Shown here: piece by piece, positions 27,238 to 34,713 of the stretch
How the letters are laid out: every line of letters begins with the position of its first letter
Position numbering within the stretch: the first letter of the stretch is position 1
NCBI GenBank assembly: GCA_046297935.1
Contig: JBKBHA010000008.1
Coordinates: 1-64,000 of the forward strand
DNA length: 64,000 nt
Reading direction: 5' to 3'
Source: CAYMZZ01 sp046297935
GTDB taxonomy: Bacteria > Bacteroidota > Bacteroidia > Chitinophagales > Chitinophagaceae
Notes under the pieces: generated by a model
The model's input: the letters and a program-made list of their open reading frames with translations, nothing else
Databases searched by the model: none
What the model was told of the DNA's origin: nothing
Translations under genes and position numbers: made by a program

Positions 27238-27339
27238 AAAAAAAATCGGGTTTAGATAGTTGGTAATTGGAATGGTTGTAATTTCAAACAACAAATCCAT
27301 TTACCAACTCAATTTCTTTAACCATCAAAACCCGTTTGT

Positions 27340-27783
27340 ATGCCGTCCAGGAAGAAAGCCAAACCTGCCCCACGCAAGAAAGCCGCCAAAGCCGTAAGCA
27401 AAGTTGCCAAGAAGGCTGTAAAGAAAAAGCAGGCTAAAAAAGCGGTAAAGAAGAAAGCCGCTCCCAAGAAAGCCATTCGTAAAGTTGTAAAGAAGGCAGC
27501 CAAAAAGGCACCGAAAAAAGCAGCTAAGAAGGCAGCCAAAAAAGCACCGGCCAGGAAGAAAGCGGCTGCAAAGAAGGTGGTGAAATCTGTGAAAAAGGCG
27601 GCTCCCAAAAAAGCGGCTCCGAAGAAAAAAGCAGCACCCAAAGCATCGAAGCCGAAGAAATCTGCGCCTCCGGTAGCTCCTACCCCGGCCACTTCTGCTC
27701 CAGTTGCCGAGCCGGCACCAGCTCCTTCACCTATCGTTACAGAAGAGCCGGTTCAGGGCGATATGTTTTCGTCGGAAAGCTGA
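27340..27783 (+). CDS. Histone H1-like Lys/Ala/Pro-rich DNA-binding protein
   Basis: The protein has 147 residues. Residues 1-110 are tandem AAKKA / KKAPKKAAKK motifs, like eukaryotic H1 tails and the bacterial Hc1/AlgP group. A Pro/Ala-rich linker (PAPAPSPIVTEEP) leads to a short acidic end (QGDMFSSES). Such proteins bind DNA non-specifically and are common in Bacteroidota. The repeats make slippage likely. The gene faces rpsG and shares a bidirectional terminator with it. Confidence 0.85.
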   Translation: MPSRKKAKPAPRKKAAKAVSKVAKKAVKKKQAKKAVKKKAAPKKAIRKVVKKAAKKAPKKAAKKAAKKAPARKKAAAKKVVKSVKKAAPKKAAPKKKAAPKASKPKKSAPPVAPTPATSAPVAEPAPAPSPIVTEEPVQGDMFSSES

Positions 27784-27810
27784 TACGCAACTCGAAACAT
27801 GAGATAAAAC

Positions 27811-27840
27811 AAAAAAACCGGCAAATGCCGGTTTTTTTTT
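27811..27840. terminator. Bidirectional terminator between the H1-like gene and rpsG
   Basis: ACCGGC (27817-27822) and GCCGGT (27827-27832) form a stem with an AAAT loop. A7 precedes and T9 follows. It lies 28 nt before the end of rpsG on the minus strand, so it serves both convergent genes. Confidence 0.88.
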
Positions 27841-27868
27841 ATGTCAAAGCGATTTAATGCTTTTTGTA

Positions 27869-28336
27869 CTACACCCGGAAGTGAGCAAATGCCTTGTTGG
27901 CTTCAGCCATACGGTGAGTGTCTTCCTTCTTTTTGAAAGCGGCACCTTCACCTTTACTGGCAGCGACGATCTCATTGGCCAGTTTATCAGCCATGCTGCG
28001 ACCGTTGCGCTCGCGGCTGTAACGCACCAGCCATTTGATGCTCAGGGAAATTTTGCGATCAGGGCGCACTTCCGAGGGAATCTGAAAAGTGGCACCGCCG
28101 ATACGACGGCTGCGAACTTCCACGGCCGGGGTAACATTGGTCAAAGCCCTTTTCCAAACTTCGTATCCGTCTTCACCTGTTTGCTTGGCTACCTTGTCCA
28201 GCGCATCGTAGAAGATGGTGAACGCACCACTCTTCTTGCCCTGCCACATCAGGTTGTTAACAAAGCGGGTAACCAGCTTATCGTTAAACCGGGGATCCGG
28301 TGCTAAGGGAAGTTTCTTTGCTTGTGCTTTACGCAT
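27869..28336 (-). CDS. rpsG: 30S ribosomal protein S7
   Basis: S7 (155 residues) starts assembly of the 30S head and in E. coli represses its operon. MRKAQAKKLPLAPDPRFND and the signature VEVRSRRIGGATFQIPSEV are diagnostic. It follows rpsL by 47 nt. fusA, which normally comes next, is 8 kb away in this genome. Confidence 0.98.
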   Translation of the reverse strand: MRKAQAKKLPLAPDPRFNDKLVTRFVNNLMWQGKKSGAFTIFYDALDKVAKQTGEDGYEVWKRALTNVTPAVEVRSRRIGGATFQIPSEVRPDRKISLSIKWLVRYSRERNGRSMADKLANEIVAASKGEGAAFKKKEDTHRMAEANKAFAHFRV

Positions 28337-28383
28337 GACTTATAAAGTATTGTACAATTGAATGGTTGAACCTCTAATAAAGC

Positions 28384-28764
28384 TTATTTCTTGGCCTTTT
28401 CTTTCTTGGTTCCGTATTTGGAACGGCTTTGCTTACGATCTTTCACACCGGCGGTATCCAGCGAACCGCGCACGATGTGATAACGAACACCTGGCAAATC
28501 CTTTACACGACCACCGCGGATAAGCACGATTGAGTGCTCCTGCAGGTTGTGTCCTTCACCCGGAATATAAGCGATCACCTCTACCTTGTTTGTCAAACGC
28601 ACTTTGGCAACCTTACGCAGAGCTGAGTTCGGCTTTTTGGGAGTGGTTGTGTACACACGGGTACAAACACCGCGACGCTGCGGACACTGATCCAACGCCC
28701 TCGACTTGCTCTTGGCCCGGATAATTTCTCTTCCTTTTCTAACTAATTGCTGAATAGTAGGCAT
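28384..28764 (-). CDS. rpsL: 30S ribosomal protein S12
   Basis: S12 (126 residues) monitors the A-site codon helix. The conserved loop TTTPKKPNSALRKVAKVRL keeps the Lys whose change gives streptomycin resistance, and PGEGHNLQEHSIVLIRGGR is intact, so the sequence looks streptomycin-sensitive at these sites. It is the first gene of the split str operon and has a consensus promoter. Confidence 0.98.
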   Translation of the reverse strand: MPTIQQLVRKGREIIRAKSKSRALDQCPQRRGVCTRVYTTTPKKPNSALRKVAKVRLTNKVEVIAYIPGEGHNLQEHSIVLIRGGRVKDLPGVRYHIVRGSLDTAGVKDRKQSRSKYGTKKEKAKK

Positions 28765-28789
28765 TCTGAATGCTTTATTTTTGGGAGGG

Positions 28790-28820
28790 CAAAGGTAAAG
28801 GCCTATGACCTAAATACCAA
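28790..28820 (-). promoter_or_regulatory. Bacteroidota-type promoter of rpsL-rpsG
   Basis: The minus strand reads TACCTTTG (28797-28790), with TTG at 28820-28818 spaced 20 nt. The rpsL ATG is 25 nt downstream. The -7 octamer is identical to those of rpsJ and fusA. Confidence 0.8.
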
Positions 28821-28839
28821 AAAAACCAGCCCCTTACAT

Positions 28840-28871
28840 AAAAAAAAAGCCCAACTGCTGTGTTTGGGCTT
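28840..28871 (-). terminator. Terminator of ilvE
   Basis: AAGCCCAA (28847-28854) pairs with TTGGGCTT (28864-28871). On the minus strand the hairpin is followed by seven or more T. It lies 16 nt after the ilvE stop. Confidence 0.85.
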
Positions 28872-28887
28872 TCAAGATCGTTGATTT

Positions 28888-29955
28888 TTAATCCACTTTC
28901 ACCATCCAGCCTCTTGCATCAGGCTGACGGCCCTCGCGAATATCAGCCAGCCATTTTTTAACCGCCGGTGAAATTCTGTAGCTGTTGGTGTCAAACTTCA
29001 TCGAAAAACCACTGTAGCTCAGTTCTTTAACCGGCGCAATCACCGCGGCGGTACCGGTTCCAAAAACCTCGGTCACTTTGCCTGCCTTATAAGCATTCAC
29101 CACCTCATCGATATGGATGCGCCGTTCCTCCACTTCCACTCCCATTTCTTCCAATCCGGCAATCACAGAAGCTCGGGTTACCCCTTCCAGAATAGTGCCT
29201 TCTTCCAGCGAAGGAGTCACCGCCTTTCCGTCGATAACAAAAAACACATTCATCATGCCCACTTCCTGGAGCCATTTGTGTTCGAAAGCGTCGGTCCACA
29301 ATACCTGATCAAAACCCTTTTCCTTTGCCAGGGTTGCCGCCAGCATACTGCCACCATAGTTGCCCGCATTTTTCGAGAATCCAACCCCACCAGGAGCGGC
29401 ACGCGTATAATTTTCCTCAACCATTATACGCATGGGATTCACGAAATAAGGACCAGTAGGGCTCAGAATAATGAAAAACTTATAGTGCTGCGATGGTCGT
29501 ACACCCAGGGTTTCATCGGCCGCAAACATTACAGGGCGTATATACAGAGAATGATCCGGCAATGCTGGTATCCATTCTTTATCGAGGGAGATTAGCTGCT
29601 TCATTCCGTCGATAAATATTTCCTCGGGCACTTCAGGCATATTCATGCGACGGGCAGATTGATTAAATCTGCGGAAATTATCCATGGGCCGAAAAATGTG
29701 TGCATCACCAGCAGCAGTGCGATAGGCCTTGATGCCTTCAAAAATAGCCTGCCCATAATGGAGGGCCGCCAGGCTCGGCTGAAAGGAAATAGCCTGATAT
29801 GGACGAATCTGTACATTGGTCCATTCACCATTCACATAATCCGCTTCCAGCATGTGGTCTGTATAGATCTGCCCAAATGGGATATTTTCGAGCTTTACTT
29901 GCGGAAGGCGACTTTGCGACACTGGTTTGACTGAAATTTCCATAACACCGGTCAT
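28888..29955 (-). CDS. ilvE: Branched-chain amino acid aminotransferase
   Basis: A fold-type IV PLP enzyme (355 residues) that makes Val, Leu and Ile from their 2-oxo acids with glutamate. The PLP-binding Lys lies in VGFSKNAGNYGGSMLAA, and EVFGTGTAAVIAPV is the phosphate-loop signature. The class II BCAT length of about 355 fits. Two in-frame ATGs exist (29955 and 29943); relatives support the longer one but this is not certain. It is monocistronic, with a terminator downstream. Confidence 0.95.
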   Translation of the reverse strand: MTGVMEISVKPVSQSRLPQVKLENIPFGQIYTDHMLEADYVNGEWTNVQIRPYQAISFQPSLAALHYGQAIFEGIKAYRTAAGDAHIFRPMDNFRRFNQSARRMNMPEVPEEIFIDGMKQLISLDKEWIPALPDHSLYIRPVMFAADETLGVRPSQHYKFFIILSPTGPYFVNPMRIMVEENYTRAAPGGVGFSKNAGNYGGSMLAATLAKEKGFDQVLWTDAFEHKWLQEVGMMNVFFVIDGKAVTPSLEEGTILEGVTRASVIAGLEEMGVEVEERRIHIDEVVNAYKAGKVTEVFGTGTAAVIAPVKELSYSGFSMKFDTNSYRISPAVKKWLADIREGRQPDARGWMVKVD

Positions 29956-30024
29956 AATATTTTATTTTTGGCCCTGCAAAGAAACAAAAAAATTACTAAC
30001 AGGCATTAGCAGGAGGAAACTTAG

Positions 30025-30579
30025 ATGGGATTGAACAATATTGAGTTGAACGCGGCACTGCTCCAGGATCTGTATGCCAAATCGCTGGTGCTGGCCGACC
30101 AAGACAACCGACCGGCGGAAGCAAAAAAGGAAAGCCTTGCAAACGCTGCTACAAAACCTCAGGCCACCACATCGGGCAGCACTAATGCGGCACTGCCAGT
30201 ATTAGGAAATAACAAGAAGGGCATCACGATCATCGTAGATTATCCCGAACTGCCTCATCTGCCCGATGCCATGCTCGATTTTTTGACCCGTATGTTGCAG
30301 GCCTGCAAGCTCAGTATGGCCGATGTGGCCATTTACAATTTTGCGGGCAACAGAGATATTGTCGCTAAAGACATTACCACCCAGCTGAAAAGCAAGACCG
30401 TTTTGTTGTTTGGTATCGACCCCATGCATTTCGGTCTGTCCACCCAGTTCCCCGAATTTCAGGTGCAGCCATTGGCCGGCATCGTTTATCTGTATGCTCC
30501 TGCGCTTGAAATTTGTCAGAGCGATAAACTAATCAAATCGCGCTTGTGGGTATGCCTTCAACGCATCTTCGACATTTAG
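30025..30579 (+). CDS. Conserved protein resembling DNA polymerase III psi subunit (HolD-like)
   Basis: The protein has 184 residues. An N-terminal helix (MGLNNIELNAALLQDLYAK) is followed by an Ala/Thr-rich linker, then a compact alpha/beta domain. The domain pattern GITIIVDYPELPHLPDAML, a later GIDPMHFGLS strand-turn, AGIVYLYAPALEI and RLWVCLQRIF parallels the order of segments in E. coli psi (HolD). The match is by eye only and is weak, so the assignment is tentative. The gene has a real Shine-Dalgarno AGGAGG 8 nt before its ATG, rare in this phylum. rdgB follows 24 nt later. Confidence 0.7.
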   Translation: MGLNNIELNAALLQDLYAKSLVLADQDNRPAEAKKESLANAATKPQATTSGSTNAALPVLGNNKKGITIIVDYPELPHLPDAMLDFLTRMLQACKLSMADVAIYNFAGNRDIVAKDITTQLKSKTVLLFGIDPMHFGLSTQFPEFQVQPLAGIVYLYAPALEICQSDKLIKSRLWVCLQRIFDI

Positions 30580-30603
30580 AAAAGAAACCTTTATCTTGTT
30601 CTC

Positions 30604-31197
30604 ATGAAGCTGATTTTTGCCAGCAACAATGCGCATAAAGTAGATGAGATCCGACACCTGGTGGGACAAAGATTTGAACTGTTGAGTTTGAAAGAAGCGG
30701 GCATTTTTCAGGATATTCCTGAGCCCCACGACACGATAGAAGCGAATGCTTCCGAAAAATCGCGGGTTATTTATGATTTAACGGGCGAAAACTGCTTTAG
30801 TGAAGACACGGGTCTGGAAGTAACAGCTCTTAACGGGGCACCAGGTGTGCGAAGTGCGCGTTATGCCGGCGATCAAAAATCGTTCGATGACAATATTGAT
30901 CTGCTGCTGAAAAATATGGAAGGTCAGGTTAATCGTACCGCCCGTTTCAAGACCGTTATTTCTCTGATCCTAAACGGTCAGGAATATTTGTTTGAAGGAA
31001 TTTGTCCGGGCATCATCACCCACGAGCGCCTGGGTGAGCAGGGATTTGGATATGACCCCGTATTTGTGCCGGATGGCAGCGACCGGAGTTTTGGCCAAAT
31101 GAAGCTGGCCGAGAAAGAAATTTTCAGCCATCGCAGCAAAGCCACCCATAAACTGGTAGCATTTTTGAACAGCCTCGAACTGAATCAGGAAAATTGA
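30604..31197 (+). CDS. rdgB: XTP/dITP diphosphatase (RdgB/HAM1)
   Basis: This enzyme (197 residues) removes dITP, dXTP and related damaged purine nucleotides from the pool. The substrate-binding N-terminus KLIFASNNAHKVDEI, the catalytic FSEDTGLEVTALNGAPG, and GYDPVFVPDG are the family motifs. It follows the psi-like gene. Its TGA stop overlaps the TTG start of the sigma-factor gene. Confidence 0.95.
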   Translation: MKLIFASNNAHKVDEIRHLVGQRFELLSLKEAGIFQDIPEPHDTIEANASEKSRVIYDLTGENCFSEDTGLEVTALNGAPGVRSARYAGDQKSFDDNIDLLLKNMEGQVNRTARFKTVISLILNGQEYLFEGICPGIITHERLGEQGFGYDPVFVPDGSDRSFGQMKLAEKEIFSHRSKATHKLVAFLNSLELNQEN

Positions 31198-31772
31198 ATA
31201 ACCCAAGCAACCATACCATACCGGAAAGCGACTTAATTAGAGGATGCATGGCTGGTGATCGACGAATGCAGGAGGAATTGTACCGACGATTTTCGCCCCG
31301 CATGTACGGAGTTTGCCTTCGATATGCCAGCAGTGCCGAAGAAGCCGAAGATATTTTGCAGGAAGGGTTCATCAAAGTGTTCAAGAAGCTGGAAAGCTAT
31401 CGCGGCGATGGCTCATTTGAAGGCTGGATTCGCCGCATATTTGTGAACACGGCCATTGAACACTTCCGGCGTAAGCGCTACCTGCAGCCGGTAACGGAAA
31501 AAGAAGAGAATACACTGGAGGGAAATTACCTCTCCGTACTCGACGACCTGGCTGAACGTGATATCCTGGCACTCGTGCAACAGCTATCACCGGGATACAG
31601 AACGGTGTTTAACATGTACGTGGTAGAAGGATATACCCACAAGGAAATTGGCGATATTATGGGAATCAGTGAAGGCACCAGTAAATCGCAATTATCGAGA
31701 GCCAAGATCATACTGCAGGATTTGGTGAAGAAGTTTTTAGATGAAAAATCGAATAAAGGAAGTAAGACATGA
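31194..31772 (+). CDS. ECF RNA polymerase sigma factor (TTG start)
   Basis: The protein has 192 residues. Region 2 is seen as AEEAEDILQEGFIKVFKKL and region 4 as GYTHKEIGDIMGISEGTSKSQLSRAK, the usual ECF layout. Initiation is at TTG 31194, overlapping the rdgB stop (TTGA) with AGGA just upstream; the first ATG, 17 codons later, would remove part of region 1.2/2.1. The gene overlaps the next one by 4 nt (ATGA), so sigma factor and probable anti-sigma factor are coupled. Confidence 0.9.
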   Translation: MNNPSNHTIPESDLIRGCMAGDRRMQEELYRRFSPRMYGVCLRYASSAEEAEDILQEGFIKVFKKLESYRGDGSFEGWIRRIFVNTAIEHFRRKRYLQPVTEKEENTLEGNYLSVLDDLAERDILALVQQLSPGYRTVFNMYVVEGYTHKEIGDIMGISEGTSKSQLSRAKIILQDLVKKFLDEKSNKGSKT

Positions 31773-32578
31773 AACGCCTGCACGATAAACTTTACAACTG
31801 GGAAGCTGCTCCCCCCGCCCATAGCTGGGACCGGATCAGCCATGCCCTGGATGAAAGTGAATTGCAGGCAGATTTCCCCTCGCGACTACGTGACCTTGAC
31901 GCCGTGCCTCCTGCTGATGCCTGGAGCCGGATTGCCGCTAATCTGGAGGCAGCGCCTGCTGCAGGCGTTAGCGAGGGTGCAGTCGTAGTTCCCATCAAAC
32001 GCCGTTGGAATGTCTGGATGAGATATGCTGCCGCTTTGTTGATATTGTTGGCGGCCGGCTGGGGTTTGCGCGAAATGCTTAATAAATCTGCAGAACTCTC
32101 TTCGGCTGAACCGGTTGCTATTCAGGCAAGCGAAGGCAAGGCTGCGGCTCCTACGAATGATCTGCCTCAGCCGGGCCCACATGTGACGGATCCGGATAGC
32201 GCGAAAGCGTTGGAGTCTGACAAAGAAGAAAGCGGCTTGCGTTCTGCCGGAAACCGGATGGCCCAATTTGCTTCCGATGCACCAGGCGGGATGGCCGAAA
32301 ATGATGATCCGGCAATCTATGTTTACGAAGACCGTCGGCCCAGGATGGCCAGCAATTATATGACCCTGTTAACAGCAGATGGATCGGTGATTCGCCTTAG
32401 CCGCAAATGGAGCAACCTGCTTTGTTGTATTGCCGGAGAGGATGAAGATGCAGGCTGCCAGGAACAACTTAAAACATGGCAGGATCAGCTGGCATCATCG
32501 CCCGTAGCGCCCGGCCCGGGAAGTTTCCTCGACATTGTTGACCTGGTAAACTCTCTTAGCTCAGGCGCTCGCCTCTAA
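31769..32578 (+). CDS. Probable membrane anti-sigma factor
   Basis: The protein has 269 residues. The N-terminal cytoplasmic part has two copies of an APPA-x-SWDRI-like motif (APPAHSWDRISHALDE and VPPADAWSRIAANLEA). A single membrane segment (about residues 88-105, MRYAAALLILLAAGWGL) and a periplasmic domain follow. Short, paired W-R-I motifs of this kind are common in proteins next to ECF sigma factors in Bacteroidota. The 4-nt overlap supports co-function. Its signal is unknown. Confidence 0.7.
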   Translation: MKRLHDKLYNWEAAPPAHSWDRISHALDESELQADFPSRLRDLDAVPPADAWSRIAANLEAAPAAGVSEGAVVVPIKRRWNVWMRYAAALLILLAAGWGLREMLNKSAELSSAEPVAIQASEGKAAAPTNDLPQPGPHVTDPDSAKALESDKEESGLRSAGNRMAQFASDAPGGMAENDDPAIYVYEDRRPRMASNYMTLLTADGSVIRLSRKWSNLLCCIAGEDEDAGCQEQLKTWQDQLASSPVAPGPGSFLDIVDLVNSLSSGARL

Positions 32579-32616
32579 GAAGCGATACAACGCTATCTTT
32601 ACACAAACAACCAGCG

Positions 32617-33060
32617 ATGCCGCGTATTCGCATTGAATTACCCACCGACTTTCGTTTCCATTGCAATATTCCCATTCGAATTTCCGACGTCAATTATGGA
32701 GGACATGTTGGCAACGACAGCATTCTTTCCATCATTCACGAAGCCAGGCTTCAATACCTGCACCATATTGGCTATACCGAACTGGACTTTGCGGGTCGGG
32801 GTTTGATTATGGCTGACGTAGCAATCGAATTTAAGAGCGAATCATTCTATGGCGACCAGTTGAAAGTGTATGTAAAGGCGGGCGAGTTTAACCGGGTGGG
32901 GTTCGTCCTTTTCTACAAGCTGGTGAAGATGGAAAGCAGTAGCGAAAAACTGATTGCCCAGGCCCAGACAGGCATGATCTGTTATGATTATCAGTTGAAA
33001 AAAGTGGCCAGTGTACCTGAGTCGGCACTCAACCGAATGAACGGCACTTTTATACCCTGA
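32617..33060 (+). CDS. Acyl-CoA thioesterase-like hotdog protein
   Basis: The protein has 147 residues. The 4-hydroxybenzoyl-CoA thioesterase-like pattern is seen: RISDVNYGGHVGNDSILSII (the Asp/Asn-GGHVGN active-site region), then VAIEFKSESFYGDQL. A single hotdog domain of this size is typical of the YbgC/FcbC group. The acyl substrate is unknown. Its stop is 1 nt from the convergent aroE stop. A -7-like box TATCTTTA lies at 32594-32601. Confidence 0.85.
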   Translation: MPRIRIELPTDFRFHCNIPIRISDVNYGGHVGNDSILSIIHEARLQYLHHIGYTELDFAGRGLIMADVAIEFKSESFYGDQLKVYVKAGEFNRVGFVLFYKLVKMESSSEKLIAQAQTGMICYDYQLKKVASVPESALNRMNGTFIP

Positions 33061-33061
33061 C

Positions 33062-33829
33062 CTAGTCGGCCATATTCCAAATTCGCCAGCTCTCTTCTGC
33101 CTGCAGGATCAACATATCCTGCCCATTTTTGGTGCTGGCTCCCTGTTCTGCGCCTTTCTGTAGAAAGAGGCTGACAGGTGGATTATAGATCAGATCGAAT
33201 AGGTAATGCTGAGTGCCGATGGCCTCGTATGGAATGGGTACCGCCTCCGTTACGGCCGGGTACATGCCGAGAGGGGTAGAATTGATCAATAGCGTATATT
33301 CCTGTAGCAGGTCCGGAGTAACCTGTTCGTACGAAAGCACTTCAGCACCTGGCTTTCGCGAAACCATTCGGAAGGGTATATTCAGTTTGCCCAGCACGTA
33401 TTTGACAGCCTTTGCGGCGCCACCGGTACCAAAAACGAGCGCTTTTTGGTGGGAGGGTTTCAGCTTTTCGAGCAATGATTTTTCAAACCCGTAAGCGTCC
33501 GTATTGAACCCCCTGGTTTTTCCATTTCTGACGCGAATACAATTGCAGGCACCTATTTTGTTGACCAGTTCGTCTTTCTGATCAAGATAGCGGAGCACCT
33601 TTTCTTTATAGGGGATGGTGACGTTTAGGCCTTCGAGCGATGGATTTTGCTGTAATACCGAGGAAAACAGATCGATACGGTCGATCGGGAATTGTTCGTA
33701 ACGACAATCCGTTATCCCTTCCTTTTCAAATTTTTCGGTGAAGAATTTTTTGGAAAAAGAATGGGAGAGCGGATATCCGATCAGACCAAATAACCGCTCT
33801 CCCTTTTTATCATAACTTTTGTCAGGCAT
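33062..33829 (-). CDS. aroE: Shikimate 5-dehydrogenase
   Basis: The enzyme (255 residues) reduces 3-dehydroshikimate to shikimate with NADPH. Substrate-binding GYPLSHSFSKKFF, the catalytic Lys in NVTIPYKEKVL, the nucleotide-binding GTGGAAKAVKYVL and INSTPLGMYP are all present. Its ATG lies inside the last 8 nt of the ComA-like gene, which suggests translational coupling. The length is close to the family average. Confidence 0.93.
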   Translation of the reverse strand: MPDKSYDKKGERLFGLIGYPLSHSFSKKFFTEKFEKEGITDCRYEQFPIDRIDLFSSVLQQNPSLEGLNVTIPYKEKVLRYLDQKDELVNKIGACNCIRVRNGKTRGFNTDAYGFEKSLLEKLKPSHQKALVFGTGGAAKAVKYVLGKLNIPFRMVSRKPGAEVLSYEQVTPDLLQEYTLLINSTPLGMYPAVTEAVPIPYEAIGTQHYLFDLIYNPPVSLFLQKGAEQGASTKNGQDMLILQAEESWRIWNMAD

Positions 33830-34595
33830 CCTGTTTGTTGTCGAGATAAAGACTGAATGTATCGCCTCGCAATCCTATACGCATGGCTTCCATGGCGATC
33901 ACTTCTGTTGGTGCGATATTACCAAGGTTCACGTTGCAACCTAACAATTCAATAAAGTAGAGTTGCTGGGCTTTTTGAGGTGCTTCCCATATGATCTTTT
34001 CGCCCGGTATCTGAGTCAGGATTTCCTGTACCAGACCTTCCCTCACCTCACCTGAGCCGCGATAGATACCCACATTACCCGCTTCACGTGCTTCGGCAAT
34101 CACATAACTTGCTCCTGCATTCAACTCGGCCCGCATCAGTTCGATCCATTTGTAGGGTGGAATGATATGCGCGGCATCCTTGCTACCTACTTCGCTAAGC
34201 ACCGTGCCATGCTTGGTAAGTTTCTCGATATAACCGCACTTTTCAGCATGGGGAATAGTGATAGAGCCGTCGCTCACTTCCATATAACTAATACCATAGT
34301 CTTTGCACACCGCTACATAATCGTCGAACTGGTTGCGTATGAGAAAGGCTTCAAAAAGTGTGCCTCCAAAATAAACCGGCAGATCGTAGGATCGGTAGAG
34401 TTCCAACTTCTCCCGAAGGTTGGGCGTAACATACGAAGTACCAAAGCCAAGTTTAATGATATCCACATGGGGATAGGCTACGCTAAGAAAATTCTGGGCT
34501 TCATTCAGACTAAGTCCTTTATCCATGACCATGGTAATGCCAGCCACCCGGGGACGTTGGTTCCGTTGTGGCATCTGCGAAAGGGAAAAATTCAT
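33822..34595 (-). CDS. Phosphosulfolactate synthase-like protein (ComA family)
   Basis: The protein has 257 residues and a TIM-barrel ComA fold. IIKLGFGTSYVTPN, PVYFGGTLFEAF, VIAEAREAGNVGIY and LGNIAPTEVIAMEAMRIGLRGDT match the family pattern. ComA proteins add sulfite to phosphoenolpyruvate in coenzyme M biosynthesis, but that pathway is not expected in this phylum. A role in sulfonate (sulfolactate or sulfonolipid) metabolism is inference only. It overlaps aroE by 8 nt. A -7 box TATTTTTG lies at 34658-34651. Confidence 0.85.
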   Translation of the reverse strand: MNFSLSQMPQRNQRPRVAGITMVMDKGLSLNEAQNFLSVAYPHVDIIKLGFGTSYVTPNLREKLELYRSYDLPVYFGGTLFEAFLIRNQFDDYVAVCKDYGISYMEVSDGSITIPHAEKCGYIEKLTKHGTVLSEVGSKDAAHIIPPYKWIELMRAELNAGASYVIAEAREAGNVGIYRGSGEVREGLVQEILTQIPGEKIIWEAPQKAQQLYFIELLGCNVNLGNIAPTEVIAMEAMRIGLRGDTFSLYLDNKQDA

Positions 34596-34713
34596 GCGGA
34601 CAGTTGTTTTGCTACTGATAAAATGTCGTTCCGGCTTTTTTAAACCGGCGCAAAAATAGGAAAGAATCAGTTTAAGGCCGCCTGATTCCCATCATGCACG
34701 GAGAAAGCGGCAG

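Noticed and set aside
27318..27692. Antisense frame rich in Phe/Ala over the H1-like gene
   Set aside because: It is the mirror of the Lys-codon repeats (AAG/AAA read as CTT/TTT), not a membrane protein.
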